This document shows positions 6,843 to 14,037 of a stretch of DNA of 24,482 nt, in pieces. The DNA is from Candidatus Saccharimonadota bacterium (GTDB lineage Bacteria > Patescibacteriota > Saccharimonadia > Saccharimonadales > Saccharimonadaceae): positions 1 through 24,482 of the forward strand of contig RYWJ01000015.1 in the NCBI GenBank assembly GCA_003979185.1. Direction: 5' to 3'. Below the pieces are notes generated by a model. That model was not told where the DNA came from, searched no databases, and saw only the letters and a list, made by a program, of their open reading frames with translations. Position numbers and translations under genes: made by a program. Positions within the stretch are counted from its first letter, which is position 1; every line of letters starts with the position of its first letter.

Positions 6843-7468
6843 TGGGTCAAAAAGTCAATCCAGTTTCTTATCGTCTCCAAATCAGCAAGGATTGGGCTTC
6901 TAAGTGGTTTACCCGCAAAGCTGACTTCCGCAACTGGTTGGTAGAAGACACTAAGATTCGTGATTTGATTGAGAAGCGTTTTAGCAACCGCCCAACAATT
7001 GCTCGTATCGGCATTGAGCGTAGCGCAAACCTTACTACAATCACCATCCTGACCGCCAAAGCTGGTGCTGTAATCGGCAAGCAAGGCGCAGGTATCAACG
7101 AATTGAAAAAAGAATTGGAAAAGATCGTTAAAGGTCCAATCCGCATCAATGTTGAAGAGGTAAAGAAGCCAGAGCTTTCCGCAAAACTAGTTGCTGAAAA
7201 CATTGGTTTTCAGCTCGGTAAGCGTATGAATTTCCGTCGTGCAGTCAAAATGGCTTGCCAATCAACCATGAATGCTGGAGCCAAAGGTATCCGCGTTGAG
7301 GTTTCTGGTCGTCTTAATGGCGCCGAGATGTCTCGTCGTGAGAAGTTCATCGAGGGTTCAGTTCCTCTGCATACCCTCCGTGCTGATGTAGATTTCTACG
7401 TCTGTCACGCTCCAACTATTGCTGGTATCGTTGGTGTTAAAGTTTGGATTTATAAGGGGGAGAAATAA
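6842..7468 (+). CDS. rpsC: 30S ribosomal protein S3
   Basis: The 208-residue protein starts MGQKVNP as usual. It has a KH domain with GAVIGKQGAGI (75-85) and a C-terminal domain with the GRLNGAEMSRREKF segment. S3 lines the mRNA entry channel and has helicase-associated basic residues there. It is slightly short compared with E. coli S3 (233), lacking most of the C-terminal tail. Confidence 0.97.
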   Translation: MGQKVNPVSYRLQISKDWASKWFTRKADFRNWLVEDTKIRDLIEKRFSNRPTIARIGIERSANLTTITILTAKAGAVIGKQGAGINELKKELEKIVKGPIRINVEEVKKPELSAKLVAENIGFQLGKRMNFRRAVKMACQSTMNAGAKGIRVEVSGRLNGAEMSRREKFIEGSVPLHTLRADVDFYVCHAPTIAGIVGVKVWIYKGEK

Positions 7469-7471
7469 ATT

Positions 7472-7891
7472 ATGGCAATTCTAGTACCAAGGCGTGAAGC
7501 GCACCGCAAAGTTCGCAAAGGCAAGAACCGTGGCACTGCTTCTCGTTGTAATTATGTAGCATTTGGTGACTGGGGTCTAATGTCACTCGACAATGAGCGT
7601 GTAACTAGCCGCCAGATTGAGGCAGCTCGTCAGGCAATCACGCGTTACGTCAAGCGTGGCGGTAAGATCTGGATTCGCATCTTCCCGCACACACCAGTAA
7701 CCAAAAAACCACTTGATGTGAAAATGGGTAGCGGTAAAGGCGAACCTCAGTACTATGTAGCAAAAGTTAAGGCTGGAACAGTCATGTTCGAGATTAGCGA
7801 CGTTACCGAGGAACAGGCAAAAGAAGCTTTCCGCTTGGCTGGTCACAAATTACCAGTTCGTACAAAGATTATTAAGAAAGAGGAGTTTTAA
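7472..7891 (+). CDS. rplP: 50S ribosomal protein L16
   Basis: The 139-residue protein has the family segments FGDWGLMSL, GGKIWIRIFPHTPVT and VKMGSGKGEPQYYVA. L16 contacts the A-site tRNA elbow and finishes 50S assembly. The rpmC (L29) gene that normally follows is absent: rpsQ starts 1 nt after this stop codon. Confidence 0.96.
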   Translation: MAILVPRREAHRKVRKGKNRGTASRCNYVAFGDWGLMSLDNERVTSRQIEAARQAITRYVKRGGKIWIRIFPHTPVTKKPLDVKMGSGKGEPQYYVAKVKAGTVMFEISDVTEEQAKEAFRLAGHKLPVRTKIIKKEEF

Positions 7892-7892
7892 G

Positions 7893-8192
7893 ATGGCAGG
7901 AGAATTGCAAGGAATTGTGAGCTCAAGCAAACGCGATAAAACTATCACTGTTTCAATCGCTAGTCGTGAAACTCACCCACTTTATCGCAAGCAGTACACG
8001 AAAACTCGTAAGTACACTGCTCACGATGAGAATAACGAAGCCAATGTTGGCGACAAAGTTGAAATTGTTGCTTGCAGGCCAATTTCCAAGACCAAATCCT
8101 ACAAGTTAGTAAAGGTTCTTGAGAAATCACATGAAGCAGTTGAGCTAAAAGAAGAAGTTCTAGGCGATACTGCTGAGGGGGAGGAGAAATAA
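7893..8192 (+). CDS. rpsQ: 30S ribosomal protein S17
   Basis: The 99-residue protein has an OB fold starting LQGIVSSSKRDKTITV and the THPLYRKQYTKTRKYTAHDE segment characteristic of S17. CRPISKTKSYKLVKV closes the fold, followed by an acidic tail of about 17 residues. S17 is a primary 16S 5'-domain assembly protein. It directly follows rplP with no L29 gene between. Confidence 0.95.
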   Translation: MAGELQGIVSSSKRDKTITVSIASRETHPLYRKQYTKTRKYTAHDENNEANVGDKVEIVACRPISKTKSYKLVKVLEKSHEAVELKEEVLGDTAEGEEK

Positions 8193-8193
8193 G

Positions 8194-8562
8194 ATGATTC
8201 AACAGGAAACTAGATTAAAAGTTGCTGACAACAGTGGCGCCAAAGAACTTGGTGTAATCAGGGTCCTTGGTGGCACACGCGCACGCTATGCACGTGTTGG
8301 TGATATTGTTACCTGTAGCGTCAAAGACGCTAGCCCAACAGGTAACGTCAAGAAAAAGGCCGTTGTAAAAGCCGTGATCGTTCGCACCAAACAACAAATT
8401 CGTCGTCCAGATGGTTCTACTATCCGTTTCGATGATAATGCTGCCGTACTGGTCAACGATGATAAAACCCCAAAGGGTACTCGCGTTTTCGGACCAGTGC
8501 CACGCGAACTACGCGAACTTGGATTTAATAAGATTATCAGCTTAGCTCCGGAGGTACTATAA
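8194..8562 (+). CDS. rplN: 50S ribosomal protein L14
   Basis: The 122-residue protein is exactly the family length. It begins MIQQETRLKVADNSGAKEL and has VRTKQQIRRPDGSTIRFDDNA and the C-terminal GPVPRELRELGFNKIISLAPEV. L14 contributes to inter-subunit bridges B5 and B8 and is a docking site for the silencing factor RsfS. Confidence 0.98.
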   Translation: MIQQETRLKVADNSGAKELGVIRVLGGTRARYARVGDIVTCSVKDASPTGNVKKKAVVKAVIVRTKQQIRRPDGSTIRFDDNAAVLVNDDKTPKGTRVFGPVPRELRELGFNKIISLAPEVL

Positions 8563-8563
8563 T

Positions 8564-8791
8564 ATGGCAAAATGTCTAAAAGTAGGTGACCGCGTCAAGG
8601 TTATTGCTGGTGATCACAAAGGCGAAGTAGCTTCGATCGTCAAGGTTGACAAACAAGCTGGTAAAGCTTTCCTTAAAGACATCGAGGTTCGGGAACGCCA
8701 TGTCCGTGCGACACAATATAATCCTAAAGGTGGCAAGAAAACTGTCCATATCGGAATTGATTTCTCCAACCTTAAAAAGGAGGATAAGTAA
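8564..8791 (+). CDS. rplX: 50S ribosomal protein L24, short form
   Basis: At 75 residues it keeps the KOW motif (VGDRVKVIAGDHKGEVASI) and the RHVRATQYNPKGGKKT segment but lacks the C-terminal part of common L24 (about 100 residues), including the region that may carry cysteines. L24 initiates 50S assembly. The frame is intact with a normal stop, so this is a short variant and not a broken gene. It overlaps rplE by 1 nt. Confidence 0.94.
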   Translation: MAKCLKVGDRVKVIAGDHKGEVASIVKVDKQAGKAFLKDIEVRERHVRATQYNPKGGKKTVHIGIDFSNLKKEDK

Positions 8792-9363
8792 TGGCTAAGC
8801 AAAATACTATGCCACGTTTGAAGGCATTATACAATGAAACAATCGCCAACAACCTCAAAAATGAGCTAAAGCTTGAGAACATTCATCAGGTGCCAAAACT
8901 TGAGAAAATCGTAATCTCTAGTGGTGTTGGCAAGAAGCGTGAAGACAAGAAGTTTACCGAGACCGTCGAACTTACCTTACGTAAAATCACTGGTCAGGAA
9001 CCGACCTCTCGTCTTGCTAAGAAGTCCATTGCTACTTTCAAGATTCGTAAAGGTATGGGTGCACCGGTTGGCTATTTAGTCACACTTCGCAATGACAAAA
9101 TGTATGAGTTTGCAGATCGTTTGATCAATATCGCTTTGCCACACGTTCGTGATTTTCATGGCGTTCCACGTGGTTCATTCGATAAGCAGGGCAACTACAA
9201 CTTAGGTTTGAAAGAGCAGACCGTTTTCCCAGAGATCACTTTCGAAGATTCATCAGTTTTGCATGGTCTAGAAATCACATTTATCATTAAAAATGGTTCA
9301 AAAGAAGGGAGCACCAAATTGTTAGAAGCATTTGGCATGCCGTTTGAGAAGGAGGGTAAATAA
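8791..9363 (+). CDS. rplE: 50S ribosomal protein L5
   Basis: The 190-residue protein has NIHQVPKLEKIVISSGVG near the N-terminus, then KKSIATFKIRKGMGAPVGY and the GNYNLGLKEQTVFPEI segment. All are L5 hallmarks. L5 binds 5S rRNA with L18 and forms the central protuberance. It starts at a TAATG overlap with rplX. Confidence 0.97.
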   Translation: MAKQNTMPRLKALYNETIANNLKNELKLENIHQVPKLEKIVISSGVGKKREDKKFTETVELTLRKITGQEPTSRLAKKSIATFKIRKGMGAPVGYLVTLRNDKMYEFADRLINIALPHVRDFHGVPRGSFDKQGNYNLGLKEQTVFPEITFEDSSVLHGLEITFIIKNGSKEGSTKLLEAFGMPFEKEGK

Positions 9364-9364
9364 T

Positions 9365-9634
9365 ATGGCTAAGAAATCAGCCGTCCTCCGTGACGAAAAA
9401 CGACGCAAAATGTACGAAAAATATAAGGCTAAACGTGCCGAGTTAAAAGCCGCTGGCGACCTTGAAGGTTTGCAAAAGTTGCCTCGCAATGCTAGCCCAA
9501 CCCGCTTGAAGAACCGTGATATGCTAGATGGTCGTCCACGTGGTTATATGCGTTACTTTGGTCTAAGTCGCATTAACTTCCGTGAAAAAGCTTCTAAGGG
9601 TGAAATCCCAGGCGTTACTAAGAGTAGCTGGTAG
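9365..9634 (+). CDS. rpsN: 30S ribosomal protein S14, zinc-free form
   Basis: The 89-residue protein has LPRNASPTRLKNRD and GRPRGYMRYFGLSRINFRE, the S14 signature. No cysteine is present, so this is the C-minus long form that needs no structural zinc. The frame is open to 9332, inside rplE, but the ATG at 9365 has GGAGGG just upstream and gives the normal MAKKS N-terminus. Confidence 0.95.
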   Translation: MAKKSAVLRDEKRRKMYEKYKAKRAELKAAGDLEGLQKLPRNASPTRLKNRDMLDGRPRGYMRYFGLSRINFREKASKGEIPGVTKSSW

Positions 9635-9648
9635 GAAAGGAGAGAAAT

Positions 9649-10050
9649 ATGTCATTACAATCAACTGACCAAATCGCCGACCTCATTACTCGTATTCGTA
9701 ATGCTATCATGGTAGGCAAGACCGAGATTCGTGTCCCGACCAGCAAGCTCAAAGTTGCTGTCGCAGAGGCACTCAAAGACGCACACTACATTGACAGCTG
9801 TGATGTCGAAGAAGGTGCACCACGCGGAACTCTACACATTGTGATCAATTCAGAGAACGCTCCAGCCCGCATCACCGAGATCACCAAGATCTCTAAGCCT
9901 GGTCGTCGCGTTTATGCTAATGTCGAAGAGATCCCAACGGTTAAATCCGGTCGCGGTATCGTCTTGATTTCCACCTCAAAGGGAATTATGACTGGTAAAG
10001 AAGCCAAGAAACAACACCTGGGTGGCGAAATTCTAGTCAAAGTTTACTAA
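9649..10050 (+). CDS. rpsH: 30S ribosomal protein S8
   Basis: The 133-residue protein begins with DQIADLITRIRNAIMVGK and ends with the S8 signature region GIVLISTSKGIMTGKEAKK and GGEILVKVY. S8 binds the 16S central domain and in E. coli represses the spc operon. It is the last gene of block 1 and is followed at once by a terminator; L6, normally next, lies about 4 kb further on. Confidence 0.97.
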   Translation: MSLQSTDQIADLITRIRNAIMVGKTEIRVPTSKLKVAVAEALKDAHYIDSCDVEEGAPRGTLHIVINSENAPARITEITKISKPGRRVYANVEEIPTVKSGRGIVLISTSKGIMTGKEAKKQHLGGEILVKVY

Positions 10051-10067
10051 AAACTTGCACCTAGCAG

Positions 10068-10097
10068 AAAATACTCTCGCAAACGGGAGTATTTTTT
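10068..10097 (+). terminator. Terminator of ribosomal block 1
   Basis: AAAATACTC and GAGTATTTT form a stem around a 10-nt loop and run into a T-tract on the plus strand. It lies 18 nt after the S8 stop and backs onto the minus-strand terminator at 10108-10133. Confidence 0.8.
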
Positions 10098-10105
10098 GTG
10101 CCATG

Positions 10106-10133
10106 AGAAAAGGGCCGCCTTTGCAGGCGACCC
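10106..10133 (-). terminator. Terminator of the 485-residue gene
   Basis: On the minus strand GGGTCGCC, a TGCAAA loop, GGCGGCCC and TTTTCT form a GC-rich intrinsic terminator with one mismatch. It lies about 22 nt past the stop codon. Confidence 0.75.
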
Positions 10134-10155
10134 TCGTGCTGAGGACAGAAAAATA

Positions 10156-11613
10156 CTACTGGGCATTGGCCAAAAATCCCAGCTCCACCAAGCGGGCTTG
10201 GATAGCCTCCATACTCTTCTTGCCAATCCCCCTCGTATAGCGTAGAGTGAAGACCGGATCCTTGCCAGAGCAGCATCTTACCAGATCGTCAATCGTCTCC
10301 ACACGCCCAGGATAACGCAATCCATCCCTAATCCGGACCGGAAGACCCAGATAGGCGAAATGCGTACGCTCGTCCATCGGCATGTCCTCTGGACGAATGA
10401 CATAGTGATGCTGGTACAGATATTCTTTGATTTCGGTTGATGCTGAATCGTTCGCACCAACCAGCCAGTTATGGTAGTCTCGGATTAGGTCCGCCAGAGT
10501 CAACTCATCTGCCATACTGCTAAAGTACTCCTGCTGGATTCTGCGCCAGGCTCGGGATGACAGACCCAGATCTTTTACAAGCACCTTTTCGAGCTGGTCA
10601 AGATCAACGCCTTCCATTACTGCGCTGCGTACCTCAGGATAATCACCACCAGCCAAAATCTTTCTGGCCTTTAAGGCCTTTCTAGCATCAGACACTGCCC
10701 AACTAGCATATATAGTGTCCGTAGGCAACGAATAAAACATATCGTCTTCACAACCGCTAATACGCCATTCAGTGACCAAGTCTTCCTCTTGAATGCGCCG
10801 TACACGGTCTTCGAATGGCTCGTCACCCTGGATGAAGTCATAGCTGCTCAGTCGCTTCTCCGGTGTAACTTTTACATCGAAGACGACGCCGATAAATAGC
10901 TCCGCAAAGGGAATCGGGTCCGGTTCATCCGACGGCGGGACTTCTAGCCCGTACTGCATGAGTACTTTCCGGAAATACCACTTATCTCGATCAGTAATAT
11001 TTTCGGGTTGCCAGCGATCATTGAAAAGACCATTCTGGAGCACACCCAGAGTGTAAACACTCTCTTTGACCAAGCTATCAGATTGCCTAGACTTCAATTC
11101 CTTGACATCAAGGACGCAAATCTCCCTTGTCAGCATAGGGTTGCCCTTTACGGCTTGCGGATCCGGGAAATGCCCAGCTATGTAGGCCGACCAAAACGGA
11201 TGATGCAACAATTTCCAGCACTCACGCATATCCGACCAAAAATCGTCATAGCAGTACTGTTCCTGCTTATATACGACCTCCTCTAAAGCCTCGCGCTTCA
11301 AGTAATAACGTTCCCACTGCCATGTGTAAGGTCTACCATGGTCTAATGCAGTAAGTGCTACCTTTGCTTTGCGCGGATCATTCAACCACGGCACCTCATT
11401 AGGGCGCGGAAGATCGGGTGTTCCCAAATCGTCCGGCTCCTTGATCAGGGTCGGCTGGGCCGGAGTTACCGGCGGTTTTTTAGCCTGCTGGGTGTTAGAA
11501 GTCGCTCGCTGAGCCGTTTCGTGCGTGGTCTGGTGAACTTCAACACGACAGCTTGCCGTCTGCTGATTCACCACACCGAAGAGCCCTGCAATAAGTTCCG
11601 GAAAGAATCCCAT
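10156..11613 (-). CDS. Unknown 485-residue protein with RNA polymerase alpha-CTD-like C-terminus
   Basis: Residues 1-16 are hydrophobic (MGFFPELIAGLFGVV), followed by a Gln/Thr/Pro-rich linker to about 75 and then a long, charged, Trp/Tyr-rich region of no recognised family. Residues about 420-480 resemble the alpha-CTD: YLGLPVRIRDGLRYPGRV, then TIDDLV, then RGIGKKSMEAIQARLVELGF. This parallels the LGLSARTTNAL, TVHDLV and GFGSKALDEVKAKL order in this window's own rpoA. The domain is a helix-hairpin-helix module that in RNA polymerase contacts UP-element DNA and activators. The gene has its own promoter (11723-11695), GGAGG just before the ATG, and its own terminator, and opposes the ribosomal operons. 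A nucleic-acid or transcription-associated role is inferred; a generic HhH protein is the alternative. Confidence 0.7.
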   Translation of the reverse strand: MGFFPELIAGLFGVVNQQTASCRVEVHQTTHETAQRATSNTQQAKKPPVTPAQPTLIKEPDDLGTPDLPRPNEVPWLNDPRKAKVALTALDHGRPYTWQWERYYLKREALEEVVYKQEQYCYDDFWSDMRECWKLLHHPFWSAYIAGHFPDPQAVKGNPMLTREICVLDVKELKSRQSDSLVKESVYTLGVLQNGLFNDRWQPENITDRDKWYFRKVLMQYGLEVPPSDEPDPIPFAELFIGVVFDVKVTPEKRLSSYDFIQGDEPFEDRVRRIQEEDLVTEWRISGCEDDMFYSLPTDTIYASWAVSDARKALKARKILAGGDYPEVRSAVMEGVDLDQLEKVLVKDLGLSSRAWRRIQQEYFSSMADELTLADLIRDYHNWLVGANDSASTEIKEYLYQHHYVIRPEDMPMDERTHFAYLGLPVRIRDGLRYPGRVETIDDLVRCCSGKDPVFTLRYTRGIGKKSMEAIQARLVELGFLANAQ

Positions 11614-11674
11614 TTTTCTGCCTCCTTTTAAATGTACTACCTAATATCTGAATTGATATTCGCCCCAACTCCTT

Positions 11675-11690
11675 GGGGCAGGGTCTATAC
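11675..11690 (-). other. Leader hairpin before the 485-residue gene
   Basis: CCCCAA and TTGGGG form a perfect 6-bp stem. On the minus-strand RNA its 4-nt loop reads GGAG. It lies near the predicted 5' end of the transcript, about 60-75 nt before the start codon. It may protect the mRNA or be regulatory. Confidence 0.4.
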
Positions 11691-11694
11691 TTCC

Positions 11695-11723
11695 ATTATA
11701 GCACACTTTATTCAAAAAGTCAA
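11695..11723 (-). promoter_or_regulatory. Promoter of the 485-residue gene
   Basis: On the minus strand TTGACT (11723-11718), 17 nt, then TATAAT (11700-11695), with TGTGC before the -10. The transcription start is expected near 11688, giving a leader of about 75 nt. Confidence 0.8.
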
Positions 11724-11756
11724 GCATATTATCTATATTTGCATCTTCCAGTCAAG

Positions 11757-11782
11757 CTAAAACCGCCCCTTACAGGGCGGTT
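11757..11782 (-). terminator. Terminator of the phosphatidyltransferase-like gene
   Basis: Minus-strand AACCGCCC and GGGCGGTT form an 8-bp stem around a 6-nt loop and are followed by TTAGC. It lies about 50 nt beyond the stop codon at 11831 and just upstream of the next minus-strand promoter. Confidence 0.75.
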
Positions 11783-11830
11783 AGGAGATTTGTGTTTGGA
11801 GCTTAGAGTCATTATCCAAGATGTTGGATT

Positions 11831-12394
11831 TCAACCACGTCTACGAATTATTCGCGCTTTCACATGCAGTCGCAAATAACAGGCATAGAATATCATCAAG
11901 GTCGCGCTTGCCCCCATAATACAAGCCAATGCTGTTACGTTGCGGTGCCACACTAGCACCATCATCAAGACCATTGTTGCAAACCAAAGGTAAGTTAGCA
12001 CCGTCATCAGCACCATGTAGCTATAGTCTGACCCAATTCGCCCAATAATATTCCAGGCAATCATTATGACCATGAGTATGAAAACTAGTAGCAGGGCTTT
12101 TCGTTTGTCCTCTACCACATGGATGATCCCGCCACCAACAAAGATAAAATCCGCAATCGGGTCCATTGATATCGGTAGCCGGTTAAACCAGTGATTCGGA
12201 CGCTCGTTCGGCTTAAGTTGACGATAAAACCACCCATCCCAAACGTCACTTATAAAGGCTAGCGAATACATAATCGCAAGAACTGAGCTACGCCACGTTG
12301 TAATGGCCAGTCCAACGCCAGTCACAATCCGCAACCAACAAATCAAATTTGCGACCTCCTTACGCAAACCCTTGTGAAGCTTCAACCAAATCAT
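11831..12394 (-). CDS. CDP-alcohol phosphatidyltransferase-like membrane protein
   Basis: The 187-residue protein has about five or six membrane spans. It carries the order of acidic residues of the CDP-alcohol phosphotransferase motif: D50-xx-D53-G54 (SDVWDGW), R58, then D78 and D82 (MDPIAD). An N-terminal NLICWLRIVTG (16-26) matches the family's N..T..R start region. Family members transfer a phosphoalcohol from CDP-diacylglycerol to an acceptor at the membrane, as PgsA does. The usual Ala before Arg is Tyr and the usual Gly before the third Asp is not conserved, so activity may be altered. The ATG at 12394 has GGGAG directly adjacent, an odd spacing. TTG codons at residues 4 and 17 are alternatives, the latter preceded by a good AAGGAGG. 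Confidence 0.7.
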   Translation of the reverse strand: MIWLKLHKGLRKEVANLICWLRIVTGVGLAITTWRSSVLAIMYSLAFISDVWDGWFYRQLKPNERPNHWFNRLPISMDPIADFIFVGGGIIHVVEDKRKALLLVFILMVIMIAWNIIGRIGSDYSYMVLMTVLTYLWFATMVLMMVLVWHRNVTALACIMGASATLMIFYACYLRLHVKARIIRRRG

Positions 12395-12434
12395 CTCCCT
12401 TTTAAAAAACTAGGCAAACGCCCTTTGTTCTTCA

Positions 12435-12465
12435 ATTATACCACACTTTCCCACAATAAAGTCAA
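12435..12465 (-). promoter_or_regulatory. Promoter of the phosphatidyltransferase-like gene
   Basis: On the minus strand TTGACT (12465-12460), a 19-nt spacer, then TATAAT (12440-12435) with TGTGG before the -10. The spacer is longer than the usual 17, so the extended -10 probably matters. The leader would be about 34 nt. Confidence 0.6.
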
Positions 12466-12510
12466 ATACATCATTCGTACACTCGTCAAATCATTCTTGA
12501 TTCAACTGCA

Positions 12511-12536
12511 AAAGAAACCCCCAGCCGAAGCTGGGG
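12511..12536 (-). terminator. Orphan minus-strand terminator-like hairpin
   Basis: CCCCAGC and GCTGGGG form a perfect 7-bp stem with a 4-nt loop (TTCG on the minus strand). Read on the minus strand it is followed by GTTTCTTTT, terminator-like. No minus-strand gene is recognised upstream of it. It may end a short RNA beginning near a TATAAT at 12582-12577, or insulate the two divergent promoters. Confidence 0.4.
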
Positions 12537-12612
12537 TGGTATGTAGTTTTTGTTGATATCCTTCCCAGTGCCACGATTCATTATACTGATTACCCCTGTT
12601 TCCGTATTTTAG

Positions 12613-12641
12613 TTGCCAAAGTTAAAGATATATGCTACAAT
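12613..12641 (+). promoter_or_regulatory. Promoter of the secreted vWA gene
   Basis: TTGCCA (12613-12618), 17 nt, then TACAAT (12636-12641), with TGC before the -10. The start is expected near 12648. Confidence 0.75.
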
Positions 12642-12651
12642 CGTTGCATAA

Positions 12652-12681
12652 GATCTAGGAAAATTTTAGAATCCTTAGATC
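12652..12681 (+). other. 5' leader hairpin of the vWA mRNA
   Basis: GATCTAGGA (12652-12660) pairs with TCCTTAGATC (12672-12681), leaving one bulged base, around an A/T-rich loop. It begins within a few bases of the predicted transcription start, the position expected for an mRNA-stabilising hairpin. No T-tract follows, so it is not a terminator. Confidence 0.5.
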
Positions 12682-12702
12682 AGAAATTTAACAGAAAGGG
12701 AA

Positions 12703-13893
12703 ATGGACAAAATGAAGAAGTATCTTGCAGCATGTATCCTTTGCCTAGCAGCATTTGTATGCGGCTCCGGCACTGCCTTGGCCACCGACGCACAACCTGA
12801 CGCTCAGCCCGTCTACGTCACCCCTCCCAGCGACACAACTCTGGACTCTACGCTATGTTACGGCGCGAGGGTCGTCATCCCCGAAGGCACGAAATATTAT
12901 GCATCAGCCGACGGCGGCGGTAGTGGCGCTTACGGCGTCATCGGTAACCGCTATACTCCCATGGGTACCGACCTCTATGTAGGCGGTTTCGCAAGACTTG
13001 ATGACTCCGGCCAATTGCTTGAATATCGCGCCTACAATCCACCTTATACGCCCGTCAAGGACTACTGGGCGAACAACATCGACGGTAGCGTCTTACATTG
13101 GGACAATATCCAAGTGGTAATTTTCCGCGATCCTGAGGGCGAAAAGCCTCTCGGATGGGTGCCAGCACGCTCAATCGCCGTTACTAACGGCATTCTGGGT
13201 GATGATAAGACTAACGCCGCTTTCAAAAATGGCGTGATCGTCACCGATGTAGACGATATTGACGGTCAGCTTGAGCCTGATTTGATCGACTCAAACCTAC
13301 CCGACCCTGGCAATGCCATTGAGGATAATATTATCCTGGGTCAAAAGCGACCGGATACTGGTGACCTGACTACAGACGATCCATTTGTTTCGACCCGCGA
13401 GATCGCCTACGCGATCGAGGACTACGTCGAGGATGGCAAAAAGGTCGCCCTACTGATGGACGCTTCAAACTCAGTTACTGAATATGTAGCCGACATTGCG
13501 AGCTATGGCGCTTATATCGAGAAAGTCAACAAGGCCGATGAAATTATTGCTTTTGGCTGGAACTACCAAATCATCTCTGCAGAAGATTATCTGGATGTCG
13601 AGGTTGATAGGCGTGGCACTGACCTTTATACCCCGCTGGGCAACCTAAGTGATGTTTCATACTACGACCGCATCATCATTATCACCGACACTTATCATAA
13701 TATTCTGGATGCCACCATCCCGGAGATTCCGGAGTTTGTGGGCAAAATCGTGGTCGTCTGTACAGGCCCCCTGAACTCCGTTGATACCGGCGTCATTACG
13801 GGCATCGAAGATGCTTTCCATACTACAGCCTATCTCTGTCGGCTCGACAATGAGCTTGACCGTATCCGAGCCCTAGGCACACTGAAGCGCTGA
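12703..13893 (+). CDS. Secreted von Willebrand factor A (MIDAS) domain protein
   Basis: Residues 1-27 form a signal peptide: basic MDKMKKY, a hydrophobic core and a TALA cleavage site. A beta-rich region (about 50-160) has no recognised family. Residues about 245-390 look like a vWA domain with a full metal-ion-dependent adhesion site: D253-x-S255-x-S257 (DASNS), T306 (RGTDLYTPL) and D329 (ITDT). Such domains bind protein ligands through a divalent metal. No LPXTG signal or C-terminal anchor is visible, so the protein may be secreted or held by partners. Codons are noticeably rich in C-ending forms compared with the ribosomal genes. AAAGGG precedes the ATG, and the stop is TGA. Confidence 0.75.
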   Translation: MDKMKKYLAACILCLAAFVCGSGTALATDAQPDAQPVYVTPPSDTTLDSTLCYGARVVIPEGTKYYASADGGGSGAYGVIGNRYTPMGTDLYVGGFARLDDSGQLLEYRAYNPPYTPVKDYWANNIDGSVLHWDNIQVVIFRDPEGEKPLGWVPARSIAVTNGILGDDKTNAAFKNGVIVTDVDDIDGQLEPDLIDSNLPDPGNAIEDNIILGQKRPDTGDLTTDDPFVSTREIAYAIEDYVEDGKKVALLMDASNSVTEYVADIASYGAYIEKVNKADEIIAFGWNYQIISAEDYLDVEVDRRGTDLYTPLGNLSDVSYYDRIIIITDTYHNILDATIPEIPEFVGKIVVVCTGPLNSVDTGVITGIEDAFHTTAYLCRLDNELDRIRALGTLKR

Positions 13894-13937
13894 AGCACGC
13901 GCTCTAAACATCCTCAGTCATCCCTTTAGCACTTTTG

Positions 13938-13968
13938 AAGCCCCGCCCACTAGCGGGGCTTTTCTCTT
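13938..13968 (+). terminator. First terminator after the vWA gene
   Basis: AAGCCCCGC and GCGGGGCTT form a 9-bp GC-rich stem with a 6-nt loop and are followed by TTCTCTTT, 45 nt after the stop codon. Confidence 0.85.
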
Positions 13969-13972
13969 TGCC

Positions 13973-13995
13973 CCCAGAAAGCCTTTGGGTTTTTA
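13973..13995 (+). terminator. Second, tandem terminator before ribosomal block 2
   Basis: CCCAGA and TTTGGG (one G-T wobble) flank a 5-nt loop and are followed by five T residues. It lies directly behind the first terminator, so read-through into the L6 operon would be doubly blocked. Confidence 0.5.
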
Positions 13996-14037
13996 TTAGA
14001 TGCGGTTCTTCATTTAGTACTTCTACCTCTAAACTTC

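Noticed and set aside
6680..7084. Minus-strand ORF of 134 codons across rplV and rpsC
   Set aside because: It is the antisense shadow of well-identified ribosomal genes, with no ribosome-binding site or family match.
9332..9364. Upstream start for S14 inside rplE
   Set aside because: The extra residues match no S14; the ATG at 9365 has GGAGGG just upstream.
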